From: an uncultured Prevotellaceae bacterium
GTDB lineage: Bacteria; Bacteroidota; Bacteroidia; Bacteroidales; Muribaculaceae
Direction of reading: 5' to 3'
DNA: 7,402 nucleotides
NCBI GenBank assembly: GCA_900541935.1
Contig: UQLZ01000077.1
Location: 1 to 7,402 of the forward strand
The number at the start of each line of letters is the position of its first letter. Position 1 is the stretch's first letter. Under the pieces are notes generated by a model. The model searched no databases, was not told the origin of the DNA, and saw only the letters and a program-made list of their open reading frames with translations. Shown in pieces: positions 1-5,682 of the stretch. Made by a program: the position numbers and the translations under genes.

Positions 1-206
1 CATCAGAGGTCTACGCCAGCAGCGGAGCTGCGGATTTTGTGCGGGGATGAACCCGCCTTGCAGAAGAGATGTTGATGGAACCGCAAGGACATACGAATAG
101 ATGCTTGATGCTGATTGCTCGCAACTTGCTGAGATTGCTGCTTATGGGGACGCAGGGACACGAATAGAGGCTTGCTGCTTTGGGGCCGTAGGGAGATGAC
201 ATCTTG
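1..206. repeat. GC-richer degenerate repeat region, no convincing gene
   Basis: This stretch is visibly richer in G+C than the neighbouring AT-rich DNA. It contains imperfect direct repeats. Unit A (about 76-113) and unit B (about 145-180) share the pattern TGG(A/G)(A/G)(C/A)CGCA(A/G)GGACA, then CGAATAGA and GCTTG, with a 2-nt indel. A weaker third unit (about 180-215) begins TGGGGCCGTAGGGA and runs into the 3' end of the neighbouring gene. TTGCT pentamers recur between the units. An open frame exists on the minus strand (11-202), but its Cys/Pro/Ser-rich translation simply mirrors the repeat and has no promoter-like element or domain I recognise. I read it as an intergenic repeat or possibly a structured RNA; the function is unknown. 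Confidence 0.45.
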
Positions 207-722
207 CTAATGCTCTGGCTTCAACATAAATAAATTAACAGTATTGTTGAATTCAGAAACATAATCTACAAAATTTGGATTATCTTTTCTCAGAATCATT
301 GCTGCATAATTATTTACTCCTTCTAAGTCTTGGATATTAGCAACCATAATTACATATTGTTCTTTGCCATTAGCATAAGCAAACCAAGAATCAAATAAGC
401 GATTTCGCAATGCTTGCTTTCTATCACCCGTTTCACATATATAAAGGAGAGCAAACTCGTTTGTCTCAAAGAAATTGTCTATTATAGCAATTACTGTATC
501 TCTTACCTTCATATCACGAGGAGAACGATGCTTGTTCACATTCGTAATATTAAACATGTATGCCTCGCAATGTTCCAGCAAGTCATCAAGATCAAAGCTA
601 ATAGCTATCTCTACGCCATAATCTGTTACGAAACGATAAGTGTTTGAATCTACCATCATAACATCATACGGTGAAGAGGCATTAATCATTTTCAAAGAAA
701 GCTCTTTCATTTCACCAAACAT
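207..722 (-). CDS. DUF6169-like protein of unknown function
   Basis: A 171-residue soluble protein with no signal peptide or membrane segment. An N-terminal beta-rich part (around residues 28-43, YRFVTDYGVEIAISF) is followed by a central helix with a conserved-looking block at residues 72-113. There RDTVIAIIDNFF leads to LLYICETGDRKQALRNRLFDSWF. This layout matches what I recall of the Bacteroidota family DUF6169, whose function is unknown. The start overlaps the upstream 55-codon gene by 11 nt. A second Met (codon 5, at 710) lies one base past that gene's stop, so either start would be translationally coupled. It has no promoter of its own and is read from the one at 907-938. The family name is from memory; the two-gene arrangement is seen directly. 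Confidence 0.65.
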   Translation of the reverse strand: MFGEMKELSLKMINASSPYDVMMVDSNTYRFVTDYGVEIAISFDLDDLLEHCEAYMFNITNVNKHRSPRDMKVRDTVIAIIDNFFETNEFALLYICETGDRKQALRNRLFDSWFAYANGKEQYVIMVANIQDLEGVNNYAAMILRKDNPNFVDYVSEFNNTVNLFMLKPEH

Positions 723-879
723 TTACAAACTTTGGGTCTTCTCCTGTACGAGCAAGATAATCCTGACGGAGCATCTGTTCTAACTCTGCCATACGCTTTC
801 TTTTTCTTTCCTTTGATGCCATGAATCTTTTCATTGCAGCATCACGCTTCTCCCAAAATTCTTTATTCAATGTTTCCAT
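712..879 (-). CDS. Small charged helical protein, coupled to DUF6169-like gene
   Basis: A 55-residue protein, almost entirely charged and predicted helical (EFWEKRDAAMKRF, then a KERKRKRMAELEQ stretch), ending in FVNVW. It has no Cys, signal peptide or membrane segment. I chose the ATG at 879 rather than the upstream TTG at 909: the TTG lies inside the -7 promoter element, so it would precede the transcript start. The ATG has a perfect AGGAGG four bases upstream (884-889), which is notable because Bacteroidota genes usually lack strong Shine-Dalgarno sites. Its stop overlaps the start of the downstream DUF6169-like gene by 11 nt, so the two form an operon. The basic, coiled-coil-like composition would suit a nucleic-acid or partner-protein binder, but that is inference. 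Confidence 0.75.
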   Translation of the reverse strand: METLNKEFWEKRDAAMKRFMASKERKRKRMAELEQMLRQDYLARTGEDPKFVNVW

Positions 880-883
880 AATT

Positions 884-889
884 CCTCCT
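884..889 (-). promoter_or_regulatory. Strong Shine-Dalgarno site deciding the start at 879
   Basis: Read on the minus strand this is AGGAGG, followed by AATT and ATG. It is a full-length match to the anti-SD sequence. It supports the start at 879 over the TTG at 909. Confidence 0.7.
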
Positions 890-906
890 GTTTTTTTAAT
901 TCTGTG

Positions 907-938
907 CAAATATAAGGGTTTTCTGCGTAAAAGCCAAA
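907..938 (-). promoter_or_regulatory. Bacteroidota promoter for the 55-aa/DUF6169-like operon
   Basis: The minus strand reads TTTG (935-938), a 20-nt spacer, then TATATTTG (907-914). This is an exact match to the -33 TTTG / -7 TAnnTTTG consensus of the Bacteroidota housekeeping sigma factor. Transcription should begin around 900, leaving a leader of about 20 nt with the Shine-Dalgarno site inside it. Confidence 0.75.
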
Positions 939-1208
939 GGATTATAAGTTTTTTTTCTAAAATTACGCTAAAATCTGAAGAATAGCTTAAAATGAGCTAT
1001 TTATGAGTGTTTCGTCTCAATAGAGGTAATGATTTGGCAACAGGGCCATTTTCTGCAATGTGCATAGGATTGCTTGTCAAACAACTCTTATCGTTTGCAA
1101 AACTACTAATAAAATTTGGATTATTCTATAAATCCATTATAATTTTTGTTTTTTTTGCTATCCCCTAAATATAACGATTTTTTGGGGCTCTTTTTTAGTT
1201 TCTTCTAA
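939..1208. other. AT-rich intergenic region with two weak inverted repeats
   Basis: I see no gene here. Two inverted repeats are visible. The first is TGGATT / AATCCA (1117-1122 and 1131-1136, 8-nt loop). On the minus strand it is followed by AATTTTATT, so it could be a weak terminator for the leftward four-gene unit. The second is CCCC-T-AAA / TTT-T-GGGG (1162-1187). Its T-run (1191-1196) follows it on the plus strand, the wrong orientation for that operon. Neither is strong. Runs of T and A are otherwise the main content. Confidence 0.3.
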
Positions 1209-1958
1209 CTATTTCATGTGCCTTTCTGAATAGGGAGTGAATTGTAATGCAAAGCGTTTATGTGCTGCTTTAAGATATGAGTCGTAGGCATGGTCAGAAT
1301 GGTTATATTTATAAGGTACAATTTTCCCTTTTCTTAAGCGGACAATACGCCCTTGTTCGTCTATTCGATAGAAGAAAGTATGATAGTAGTTGTCCAAGCA
1401 TGGATTTTTGTCTTCGTCAAGCCAAGAATTTTCTTCAAATACCTCTAATTTAAGAAGATTACTTTGCTCGTTATATACCCATTTACTTCTTTGAATATCC
1501 TCTGTAGGAATATGCCGTTTGCTATTGAAACTGAACTTTATAAATGTGGGGGTAATTTCGTTTATGCCTAAATATAATGCATCTGCAATTTTTCCATCAT
1601 GCCCATAAGTAACAAGAAATGTTTCATTTGTTTTCCATTCAAAACCAATGCTCTTTATGTTAAAGGCACAGGCAAGGACTTGTGTATATGGTTGACTGAC
1701 ACCGACGAGCCTAACTTCTCTGTTTTGTACCTCTTTACGGTGATAGAAAATATCTCCGAGAAGTTCTTTTACTAAAGTTTCTTTTAGTAGGACACCGCTA
1801 TCCGGTGGAGCTTGTTGTAAAGTGTAGAAATGAGTATTTATGCTATCTATTTTTTCTACAAGATGCGAAAAACTTACAGACCTTGGTTGACATAGACAAG
1901 AGGATAGCCCCATTGCTATGACCAAGACTATAACGATTGTCAATAAGAAATGCCTCAT
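1209..1958 (-). CDS. Predicted lipoprotein, unknown function
   Basis: A 249-residue protein with a classic lipoprotein signal. Positively charged MRH is followed by a hydrophobic stretch (residues 4-18) and the lipobox LSSC, with Cys21 as the predicted lipidated residue. The residues after Cys21 (LCQPR) lack the acidic export signal that sends many Bacteroidota lipoproteins to the cell surface, so a periplasm-facing anchor is more likely (inference). The mature part is mixed alpha/beta, rich in aromatic and charged residues, and has no domain I recognise. It is the last gene of a four-gene unit and begins one base after the ankyrin gene's stop, so the two are almost certainly co-translated. 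A lipoprotein beside an ankyrin-repeat gene would fit an immunity or cargo cluster, but nothing in the sequence proves it. Confidence 0.75.
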   Translation of the reverse strand: MRHFLLTIVIVLVIAMGLSSCLCQPRSVSFSHLVEKIDSINTHFYTLQQAPPDSGVLLKETLVKELLGDIFYHRKEVQNREVRLVGVSQPYTQVLACAFNIKSIGFEWKTNETFLVTYGHDGKIADALYLGINEITPTFIKFSFNSKRHIPTEDIQRSKWVYNEQSNLLKLEVFEENSWLDEDKNPCLDNYYHTFFYRIDEQGRIVRLRKGKIVPYKYNHSDHAYDSYLKAAHKRFALQFTPYSERHMK

Positions 1959-1959
1959 A

Positions 1960-2424
1960 TTACTTTTTACTTTGGTATTTTGAAATTAGATTTTTATTTG
2001 CAAGAATATTAATCATTTCTGTATCTTCAATTTGCTTTGCAAAATCTAAAGGAGAGCGCATAGCATTATTTTTACTTAATGCATCTGCTCCGTATTTTAC
2101 AAGCAATTTGACTAAACAATAATCATCATTAGCATTGAATACAGCATACCATAGAGGATTATTGCCATAGCAATCAATAATATTTACATTTGCTCCCTCT
2201 TGTAATAACAATTCTGCAATGGTTATATTGTTGTATTGCGCACAGAAATGTAAAGGAGTCCATCCCATTTTATCTTGATGATCAATATCAATGCCTTTAT
2301 TCACTAAATCAATAGCAATTGCATTTTCACAAGATACAATAGCTTCTTGTAGAAGATTTCTACCATACGCATTGCTATAATTTATATTTCTTTCAAGTAT
2401 ATTTTTTCGTTCATAGATTCTCAT
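1960..2424 (-). CDS. Ankyrin-repeat protein
   Basis: A 154-residue cytosolic protein made almost wholly of ankyrin repeats, which are protein-binding modules. Repeat 1 (about 20-51) reads YGRNLLQEAI. Repeat 2 (about 53-84) is the most canonical, with GWTPLHFCAQYNN, then IAELLLQEGANVNIID. Repeat 3 (about 86-119) reads YGNNPLWYAV, then LVKLLVKYGAD. Repeat 4 (about 121-145) is a capping repeat beginning RSPLDFAK. There is no signal peptide and no catalytic domain, so its role is probably to bind a partner protein. The gene sits 12 nt after the membrane-protein gene and 1 nt before the lipoprotein gene. Small ankyrin proteins occur as immunity proteins in polymorphic-toxin loci; no toxin gene is visible in this window, so that role is speculative. 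Confidence 0.85.
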   Translation of the reverse strand: MRIYERKNILERNINYSNAYGRNLLQEAIVSCENAIAIDLVNKGIDIDHQDKMGWTPLHFCAQYNNITIAELLLQEGANVNIIDCYGNNPLWYAVFNANDDYCLVKLLVKYGADALSKNNAMRSPLDFAKQIEDTEMINILANKNLISKYQSKK

Positions 2425-2436
2425 TTCAAGAACATT

Positions 2437-3108
2437 TTATTTATGATAAATCTGTATGCCTTTAACATCTGCGATACCCTCAAACATAATGGTTTCGTCA
2501 TCGACTTTATTGATTTTATTTACGTATTGTCTTCCATTTATGTCATTGAGATATAAGGAATCATTTTGCAAACAATAGGTATATCTGTATAGGGTATCAG
2601 CTTGTGAGTATAATTCCACCGTACTATCATTGAAAAATTCAATCTCAGGATAATTGATCTGTCTTTCTCCACCATTCAAAGTCCAATGACCAACCAAATC
2701 CTCATTAGTGCAAAATTCGGTATTGTCTATTTTCGGAGCACTGATTGTACTAATTGAAAATAACAACCTAAGAATTAATATTGGTACTATCGGACATAGA
2801 TAATAAAGCCAAGTTGCTCTTAAGTTCTTTGAAAGTTGAAACATAAATCTCAACAAAGGGAACAAGTAGATAGGATACAAGTAGATGGTTATAAGCATAC
2901 CATAACGACATATTTTGTCTACATCAGAGCGAACAGGGGCATCAAAGAAGAATATAGAAACATAGCATCCCAAGGGCCATAATATCAGCGAAAATGCCAT
3001 AAGTATAAAGAACACCTTCTGTAAAATAGTGGGTGTTCCTCCTAATATGCGAGCTATTAGCCCTTTATTTTGTTCTTGTTTTATTTCTTCTTTATTCATA
3101 TTAAGCAT
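2437..3108 (-). CDS. Three-TM membrane protein with lipocalin-like C-terminal domain
   Basis: A 223-residue protein. A short charged N-terminus (1-30) is followed by three hydrophobic segments at about 31-55 (VFFILMAFSLILWPLG), 68-90 and 98-122. The soluble tail (about 135-220) starts LVGHWTLNGGE and continues with alternating beta-strand patterns (IEFFNDSTVELYS, TYCLQNDSLYLND). This resembles the small lipocalin-like domains common in Bacteroidales proteins. If the N-terminus is cytoplasmic, three TMs would place the tail in the periplasm. Either Met1 (3108) or Met4 could be the start; neither has a clear ribosome site. It begins 9 nt after the nuclease stop, so it is in the same transcript. 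I do not recognise a named family for the whole protein. Confidence 0.7.
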   Translation of the reverse strand: MLNMNKEEIKQEQNKGLIARILGGTPTILQKVFFILMAFSLILWPLGCYVSIFFFDAPVRSDVDKICRYGMLITIYLYPIYLFPLLRFMFQLSKNLRATWLYYLCPIVPILILRLLFSISTISAPKIDNTEFCTNEDLVGHWTLNGGERQINYPEIEFFNDSTVELYSQADTLYRYTYCLQNDSLYLNDINGRQYVNKINKVDDETIMFEGIADVKGIQIYHK

Positions 3109-3117
3109 CTTGGCTCG

Positions 3118-4269
3118 TTATTCTCGATTATCTTTCAATCCCTTTTCCAATTCCTCAATAGTCGGCATGGAAGATTTGAAGTCTTTCGGGAAGAGCTTTG
3201 ACAGTTGATATTCTGATATACCCATTGGTTCTTTGTATGAATCCAAGGCGTATTTTGCCACCACATTGTCTTTGTCCTTGCAAATGAGCAAACCGATGGT
3301 AGGGTTGTCGATGTCGGTCTTGAACTGATGGTTGACGGCTGACACATAGAAACTTAGTTGCCCCAAGAATGATGGATGGAACGACTGGGCTTTTAGCTCA
3401 ATGACCACATAGGCATGGAGGTGGGCATTGTAAAACAGCAAGTCTGGGAAGAACTCCTGTTGTCCTACCTCCAAGCGGATTTGTCTGCCCATATACGAGA
3501 AGCCTTTTCCGAGTTCCAAAAGAAAACGTGTTACATTGTTCACCAATTCTTCCTCAATGTCATGCTCGTCATATTTCTCCCTTAAGTTAAGAAAGTCCAA
3601 CTGATAAGGGTCTTTGGTTATCTGTTGCGCCAAGTCGCTTTGTACAGCAGGAAGCGTAGCCTGGAAGTTGGTGATAGCCTTGCCGTCACGCTCATAAAGG
3701 TCTGTGTCAAGCCAGTTGAGCAGAACGTCACGCCCCCAATTGTTCTCCCAAGTCTTTCTTACAAAGAACAAAGCCTTATCCATATTGCCCTTGCACTTAT
3801 CTATGATACGACGATGGTGGTCCCAAGGAATAAGAAAAAGCAATTTGAAATCGTCCGCAGTTTGCGGACGATTTTTACTTTGTGCTACAACTCGCTGAAT
3901 ATCTGCAATATACAAGTCCTCTATAAAATTGTCCGCAAGCTGCGGACAATTTGCCTGTAATGGTGCATAGAGCTTATAAAAGTAGCTCATGTACTTCAAA
4001 TTAGTTGGTGAGAATCCCTTCACCCCTGGCATTTCGTTCTTCAAATCCTGACTGAGATTTTTGTAAAATCCAGAGCCATAAGTATTAGTATATTGCTTAG
4101 CTTCAATGTCTCGTCCCAACTTCCAATAGAAATCCAACAAGTAGCCATTGGTGGCACATGACGCTTTGAGGCGATGGCTGTAGAATAGTTCCTTGAGTTC
4201 CACAAGCCAGTCCTTGTAGTCGCAATCATCATGAAGGACTACTGCTAAGTCTATATTTTTCTTTGCCAT
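3118..4269 (-). CDS. PDDEXK nuclease family protein (DUF1016/YhcG type)
   Basis: A 383-residue protein with the two-part layout of the DUF1016/YhcG family. The N-terminal helical domain spans about 17-180 (YWKLGRDIE, KGFSPTNLKYMSYFY, IPWDHH, ENNWGRDVLLNWL). The C-terminal PD-(D/E)XK nuclease-like domain spans about 205-360. Candidate active-site residues are Asp276 in FFPDLLFY and Glu291/Lys293 in VVIELKA, followed by the family's GQLSFYV motif with Gln304. All key residues are present and the length is normal. The biochemical role of the family is not settled; members often sit near restriction-modification and integrase genes. Two palindrome-encoded peptides (NCPQLADNF at 107-115, NRPQTADDF at 133-141) interrupt the N-terminal domain. 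The start at 4269 follows a promoter 23 nt upstream, and the gene leads a four-gene unit. Confidence 0.9.
   Translation of the reverse strand: MAKKNIDLAVVLHDDCDYKDWLVELKELFYSHRLKASCATNGYLLDFYWKLGRDIEAKQYTNTYGSGFYKNLSQDLKNEMPGVKGFSPTNLKYMSYFYKLYAPLQANCPQLADNFIEDLYIADIQRVVAQSKNRPQTADDFKLLFLIPWDHHRRIIDKCKGNMDKALFFVRKTWENNWGRDVLLNWLDTDLYERDGKAITNFQATLPAVQSDLAQQITKDPYQLDFLNLREKYDEHDIEEELVNNVTRFLLELGKGFSYMGRQIRLEVGQQEFFPDLLFYNAHLHAYVVIELKAQSFHPSFLGQLSFYVSAVNHQFKTDIDNPTIGLLICKDKDNVVAKYALDSYKEPMGISEYQLSKLFPKDFKSSMPTIEELEKGLKDNRE
3848..3874. repeat. In-frame 27-bp perfect hairpin, copy 2
   Basis: A perfect inverted repeat inside the nuclease gene: arms AAATCGTCCGCA and TGCGGACGATTT (12 bp each) around a 3-nt loop. 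On the coding strand it encodes NRPQTADDF (residues 133-141). It lies exactly 78 bp (26 codons) from the second hairpin and is in the same reading frame. Confidence 0.9.
3926..3952. repeat. In-frame 27-bp perfect hairpin, copy 1
   Basis: A perfect inverted repeat inside the nuclease gene: arms AAATTGTCCGCA and TGCGGACAATTT (12 bp each) around a 3-nt loop. On the coding strand it encodes NCPQLADNF (residues 107-115). Compared with the other copy the only stem difference is a T:A pair in place of C:G, changed on both sides so that pairing is kept. Confidence 0.9.
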
Positions 4270-4292
4270 AATTCTAAAACCATTTAATGCTA

Positions 4293-4322
4293 CAAATATA
4301 ATGTTTTATCTTGATAATCAAT
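4293..4322 (-). promoter_or_regulatory. Promoter for the nuclease operon
   Basis: The minus strand has a perfect -7 element TATATTTG (4293-4300). The -33 element is weaker: ATTG (4319-4322) after an 18-nt spacer. The predicted transcript start is about 18 nt before the nuclease ATG. The three downstream genes have gaps too small for promoters of their own, so this should drive all four. Confidence 0.55.
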
Positions 4323-4384
4323 CAGAAAAAATGAATAATTGGCATATATTGCTACTATTTAGACAAATTAAAATTATTATCTGT

Positions 4385-4411
4385 AAAATTGCCCGACTTA
4401 GGAGGACAATT
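4385..4411. repeat. Decayed third copy of the nuclease hairpin element
   Basis: Arms AATTGCCC (4387-4394) and GGACAATT (4404-4411) enclose a 9-nt loop. On the minus strand the stem is AATTGTCC / GGGCAATT, fully paired if one U:G wobble is allowed. Its outer 8 bases on each side match intragenic copy 1 apart from that one base, while the centre differs. Read in the matching frame it gives NCPPKSGNF, next to NCPQLADNF in the protein. This suggests common descent, although here it is outside the gene, about 115-140 nt upstream of its start. Confidence 0.55.
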
Positions 4412-4419
4412 CGTTTGTT

Positions 4420-4459
4420 CTTTCAAGAGTAACTTGAAAGGTTTCGAGTAACTCGAAAC
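4420..4459. repeat. Tandem pair of abutting perfect palindromes
   Basis: Hairpin one (4420-4440) has arms CTTTCAAG / CTTGAAAG with loop AGTAA. Hairpin two (4441-4459) has arms GTTTCGAG / CTCGAAAC with loop TAA. They touch with no spacer. The arms align with two differences, and both are compensated on the opposite arm (C:G to G:C, and A:T to G:C). They look like duplicated, structure-conserving elements rather than chance repeats. Weaker hairpins follow at 4469-4486 (TGTGTC / GACACA) and 4519-4538 (TTCG tetraloop, one mismatch). Confidence 0.75.
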
Positions 4460-4593
4460 ATACCTTGCTGTGTCTTTGTGGACACAATGTTTTGGCAAGA
4501 ATAAAACCTAATACCATTGAAAACACTTCGGTGGTTTCCGTTTCTCTCCTTGCTTCCATTTACATAGAAGACTGTCTTGAAAGTGCATCTCAT
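4423..4593 (-). pseudogene. Remnant of a Bacteroidales tyrosine integrase, N-terminus only
   Basis: A 56-codon frame starting at the ATG at 4593. Its first ~19 residues (MRCTFKTVFYVNGSKERNG) strongly resemble the start of Bacteroidales phage-type (tyrosine) integrases, where an STFK.LFY..-type N-terminus leads into the arm-binding domain. After residue 19 the usual continuation is lost. A later NGIRFYSCQNI could be a scrambled echo of the family's NG..QFSC..I segment. The frame then crosses several palindromes and stops at 4423. The core-binding and catalytic domains (Arg...His-X-X-Arg...Tyr) are absent. A complete promoter still precedes it. In intact elements such integrases sit beside DUF1016 nuclease and restriction genes, so this is probably the dead integrase of the element that delivered the operon to its left (inference). 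Confidence 0.6.
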
Positions 4594-4616
4594 AATTCTT
4601 ACTTTTTTGTTCGGTG

Positions 4617-4647
4617 CAAAATTAAACTATGAGAGTTGCATGGCAAA
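4617..4647 (-). promoter_or_regulatory. Intact promoter in front of the integrase remnant
   Basis: The minus strand reads TTTG (4644-4647), a 19-nt spacer and TAATTTTG (4617-4624), an exact Bacteroidota consensus. The ATG of the remnant lies 23 nt downstream. The promoter could now produce a transcript that runs through the palindrome cluster toward the nuclease operon. Confidence 0.65.
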
Positions 4648-4895
4648 ACCAAAACTTACGCAGAATGGGGAAATATGAACCGCCACCGTTAAAAATGCTT
4701 ATTAGGGCGTTTCTGCGAGGTAATGATTTGAAAGCGTTTCTGTTTCTCCGATCTGCGTTTTTCGCTTTTCCTCGTCTATGCCACTTAAAGCCAACGACAG
4801 CCACAACCACTTGAAACTCAAAATAAAAGCATCATTCTGCTATCTCTTGCTTTTTTAGGCGTTCTTTTTAGTAAAAAAGTACGATTTTGTTCTAT
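4648..4895. other. Intergenic region, no gene supported
   Basis: Between the integrase-remnant promoter and the 3' end of yaaA I see no supportable gene. Two short frames on opposite strands (about 4622-4814) cover the same bases and look like nothing known. Near the yaaA end, CGT-A-CTTTTT / AAAAAG-A-ACG (minus strand, about 4858-4882) forms a weak AT-rich stem with no following U-run, so it is not a convincing terminator. Confidence 0.4.
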
Positions 4896-5649
4896 TTAAC
4901 AAACGAAATGAGGAAAAGCAGCTTCTCCTAATTCTGACGCATATTCAAAACCTTCATAACTGAAGCCTGCCAGTTCCTTTGGAGTAAGAAGCTGATTATT
5001 CTGGATATATCTCACCATGGCTCCACGGCAAGATTTAGCCCATACAGCCTGCATCTTCAATCTGCCGTCTTTCTGACGGACATAAAAGAGTGGCTGAATG
5101 ACCTTTATCTCCTTACATACTCTCTTCCAATCAAACAGATGTTCATATATCCTCAGTTGATAGATGGATGAGTATGCCATCGTCAGCCTTCACACTATCG
5201 ATGAGAACATCCGTGAGTTTGTCTTTCCAGAACTGATTGACCGGCTTGTCGTTTGTGGCTTCAAGCGATACGCAATGCTCCATACGATAAGGCACGATAC
5301 CATCCATTGGTCGAAGCAAACCATAGAGAAAACAGGTAATCCAGAGATGCTTCTGGGCATACTCTAATGAAACGTCACTTAAAGAGCTGGCACGCAAATG
5401 TTTGTATGCCTGACCATTGTAAGCCAGGATGGCAGGCATCTTTTCTTCTGCCATAAAATTATGATAGCGTTTCCAGTTTTCAGTTGCAATCTTGCTGCTG
5501 CAATCCAGTTGCCTAGCCAATTCCTCTACATTCATCCTTGCCATTTCTTCGGCCAAGACATTGGCAACTGATTGGAAGAGTGGCACGGAGATAGGCTTCC
5601 TGTCTGCCTTATCAAACATGATTTTTGCATTTGCCAATAATATCTGCAT
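4896..5649 (-). pseudogene. yaaA: YaaA-family protein (peroxide stress), split by a +1 frameshift
   Basis: YaaA (DUF328/UPF0246) in E. coli limits peroxide damage by keeping free intracellular iron low. Here the gene starts at 5649 (MQILLANAKIM, the usual family start). It shows LAYNGQAYKHL (residues 75-85) and LYGLLRPMDGIVPYRME (108-124). The first frame stops after STEDI (168 codons). The missing C-terminal third continues one frame over, with EHLFDWKRV, LKMQAVWAKSCRGAMVRYI and FSYEGFEYASELGEAAFPHF. Removing one base at about 5148 (GAT-A-TAT-GAA) restores STEDYEHLFDW and gives 250 residues, close to the family's usual ~255. Both halves look well conserved, so the lesion is recent, or is a sequencing error. 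It is the third gene after the nitroreductase, 33 nt after the 76-aa gene. Confidence 0.85.
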
Positions 5650-5682
5650 AATAATCTATCTTTTATTTTTGAACATCAATAA

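Noticed and set aside
11..202. Minus-strand 63-codon frame at the left edge
   Set aside because: Its Cys/Pro/Ser-rich translation just follows the nucleotide repeat; no promoter, ribosome site or known domain.
1162..1196. Rho-independent terminator for the four-gene operon
   Set aside because: The T-run follows the stem only on the plus strand, while the operon is read on the minus strand; the stem is also short and mismatched.
910..1208. tRNA or other RNA gene in the intergenic region
   Set aside because: I could not find a cloverleaf, a CCA end or T-loop consensus; the region is AT-rich with only weak inverted repeats.
3135..3347. 70-codon minus-strand frame within the nuclease gene
   Set aside because: Out-of-frame shadow of the well-supported PDDEXK coding sequence.
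3848..3952. Intrinsic terminators inside the nuclease gene
   Set aside because: The stems lie within an intact reading frame and are not followed by a U-run on the coding strand; termination there would cut the gene.
4385..4538. CRISPR array
   Set aside because: The hairpins are different sequences of different lengths, some abutting with no spacer; there is no constant repeat and no cas gene.
4622..4814. Pair of ~61-codon frames on opposite strands
   Set aside because: They cover the same bases, show no domain or start signal, and one overlaps the promoter of the integrase remnant.
5143..5156. Programmed ribosomal frameshift in yaaA
   Set aside because: The site (GGATATATG) has no slippery heptamer, and YaaA is normally made from one continuous frame; a mutation or sequencing error is simpler.
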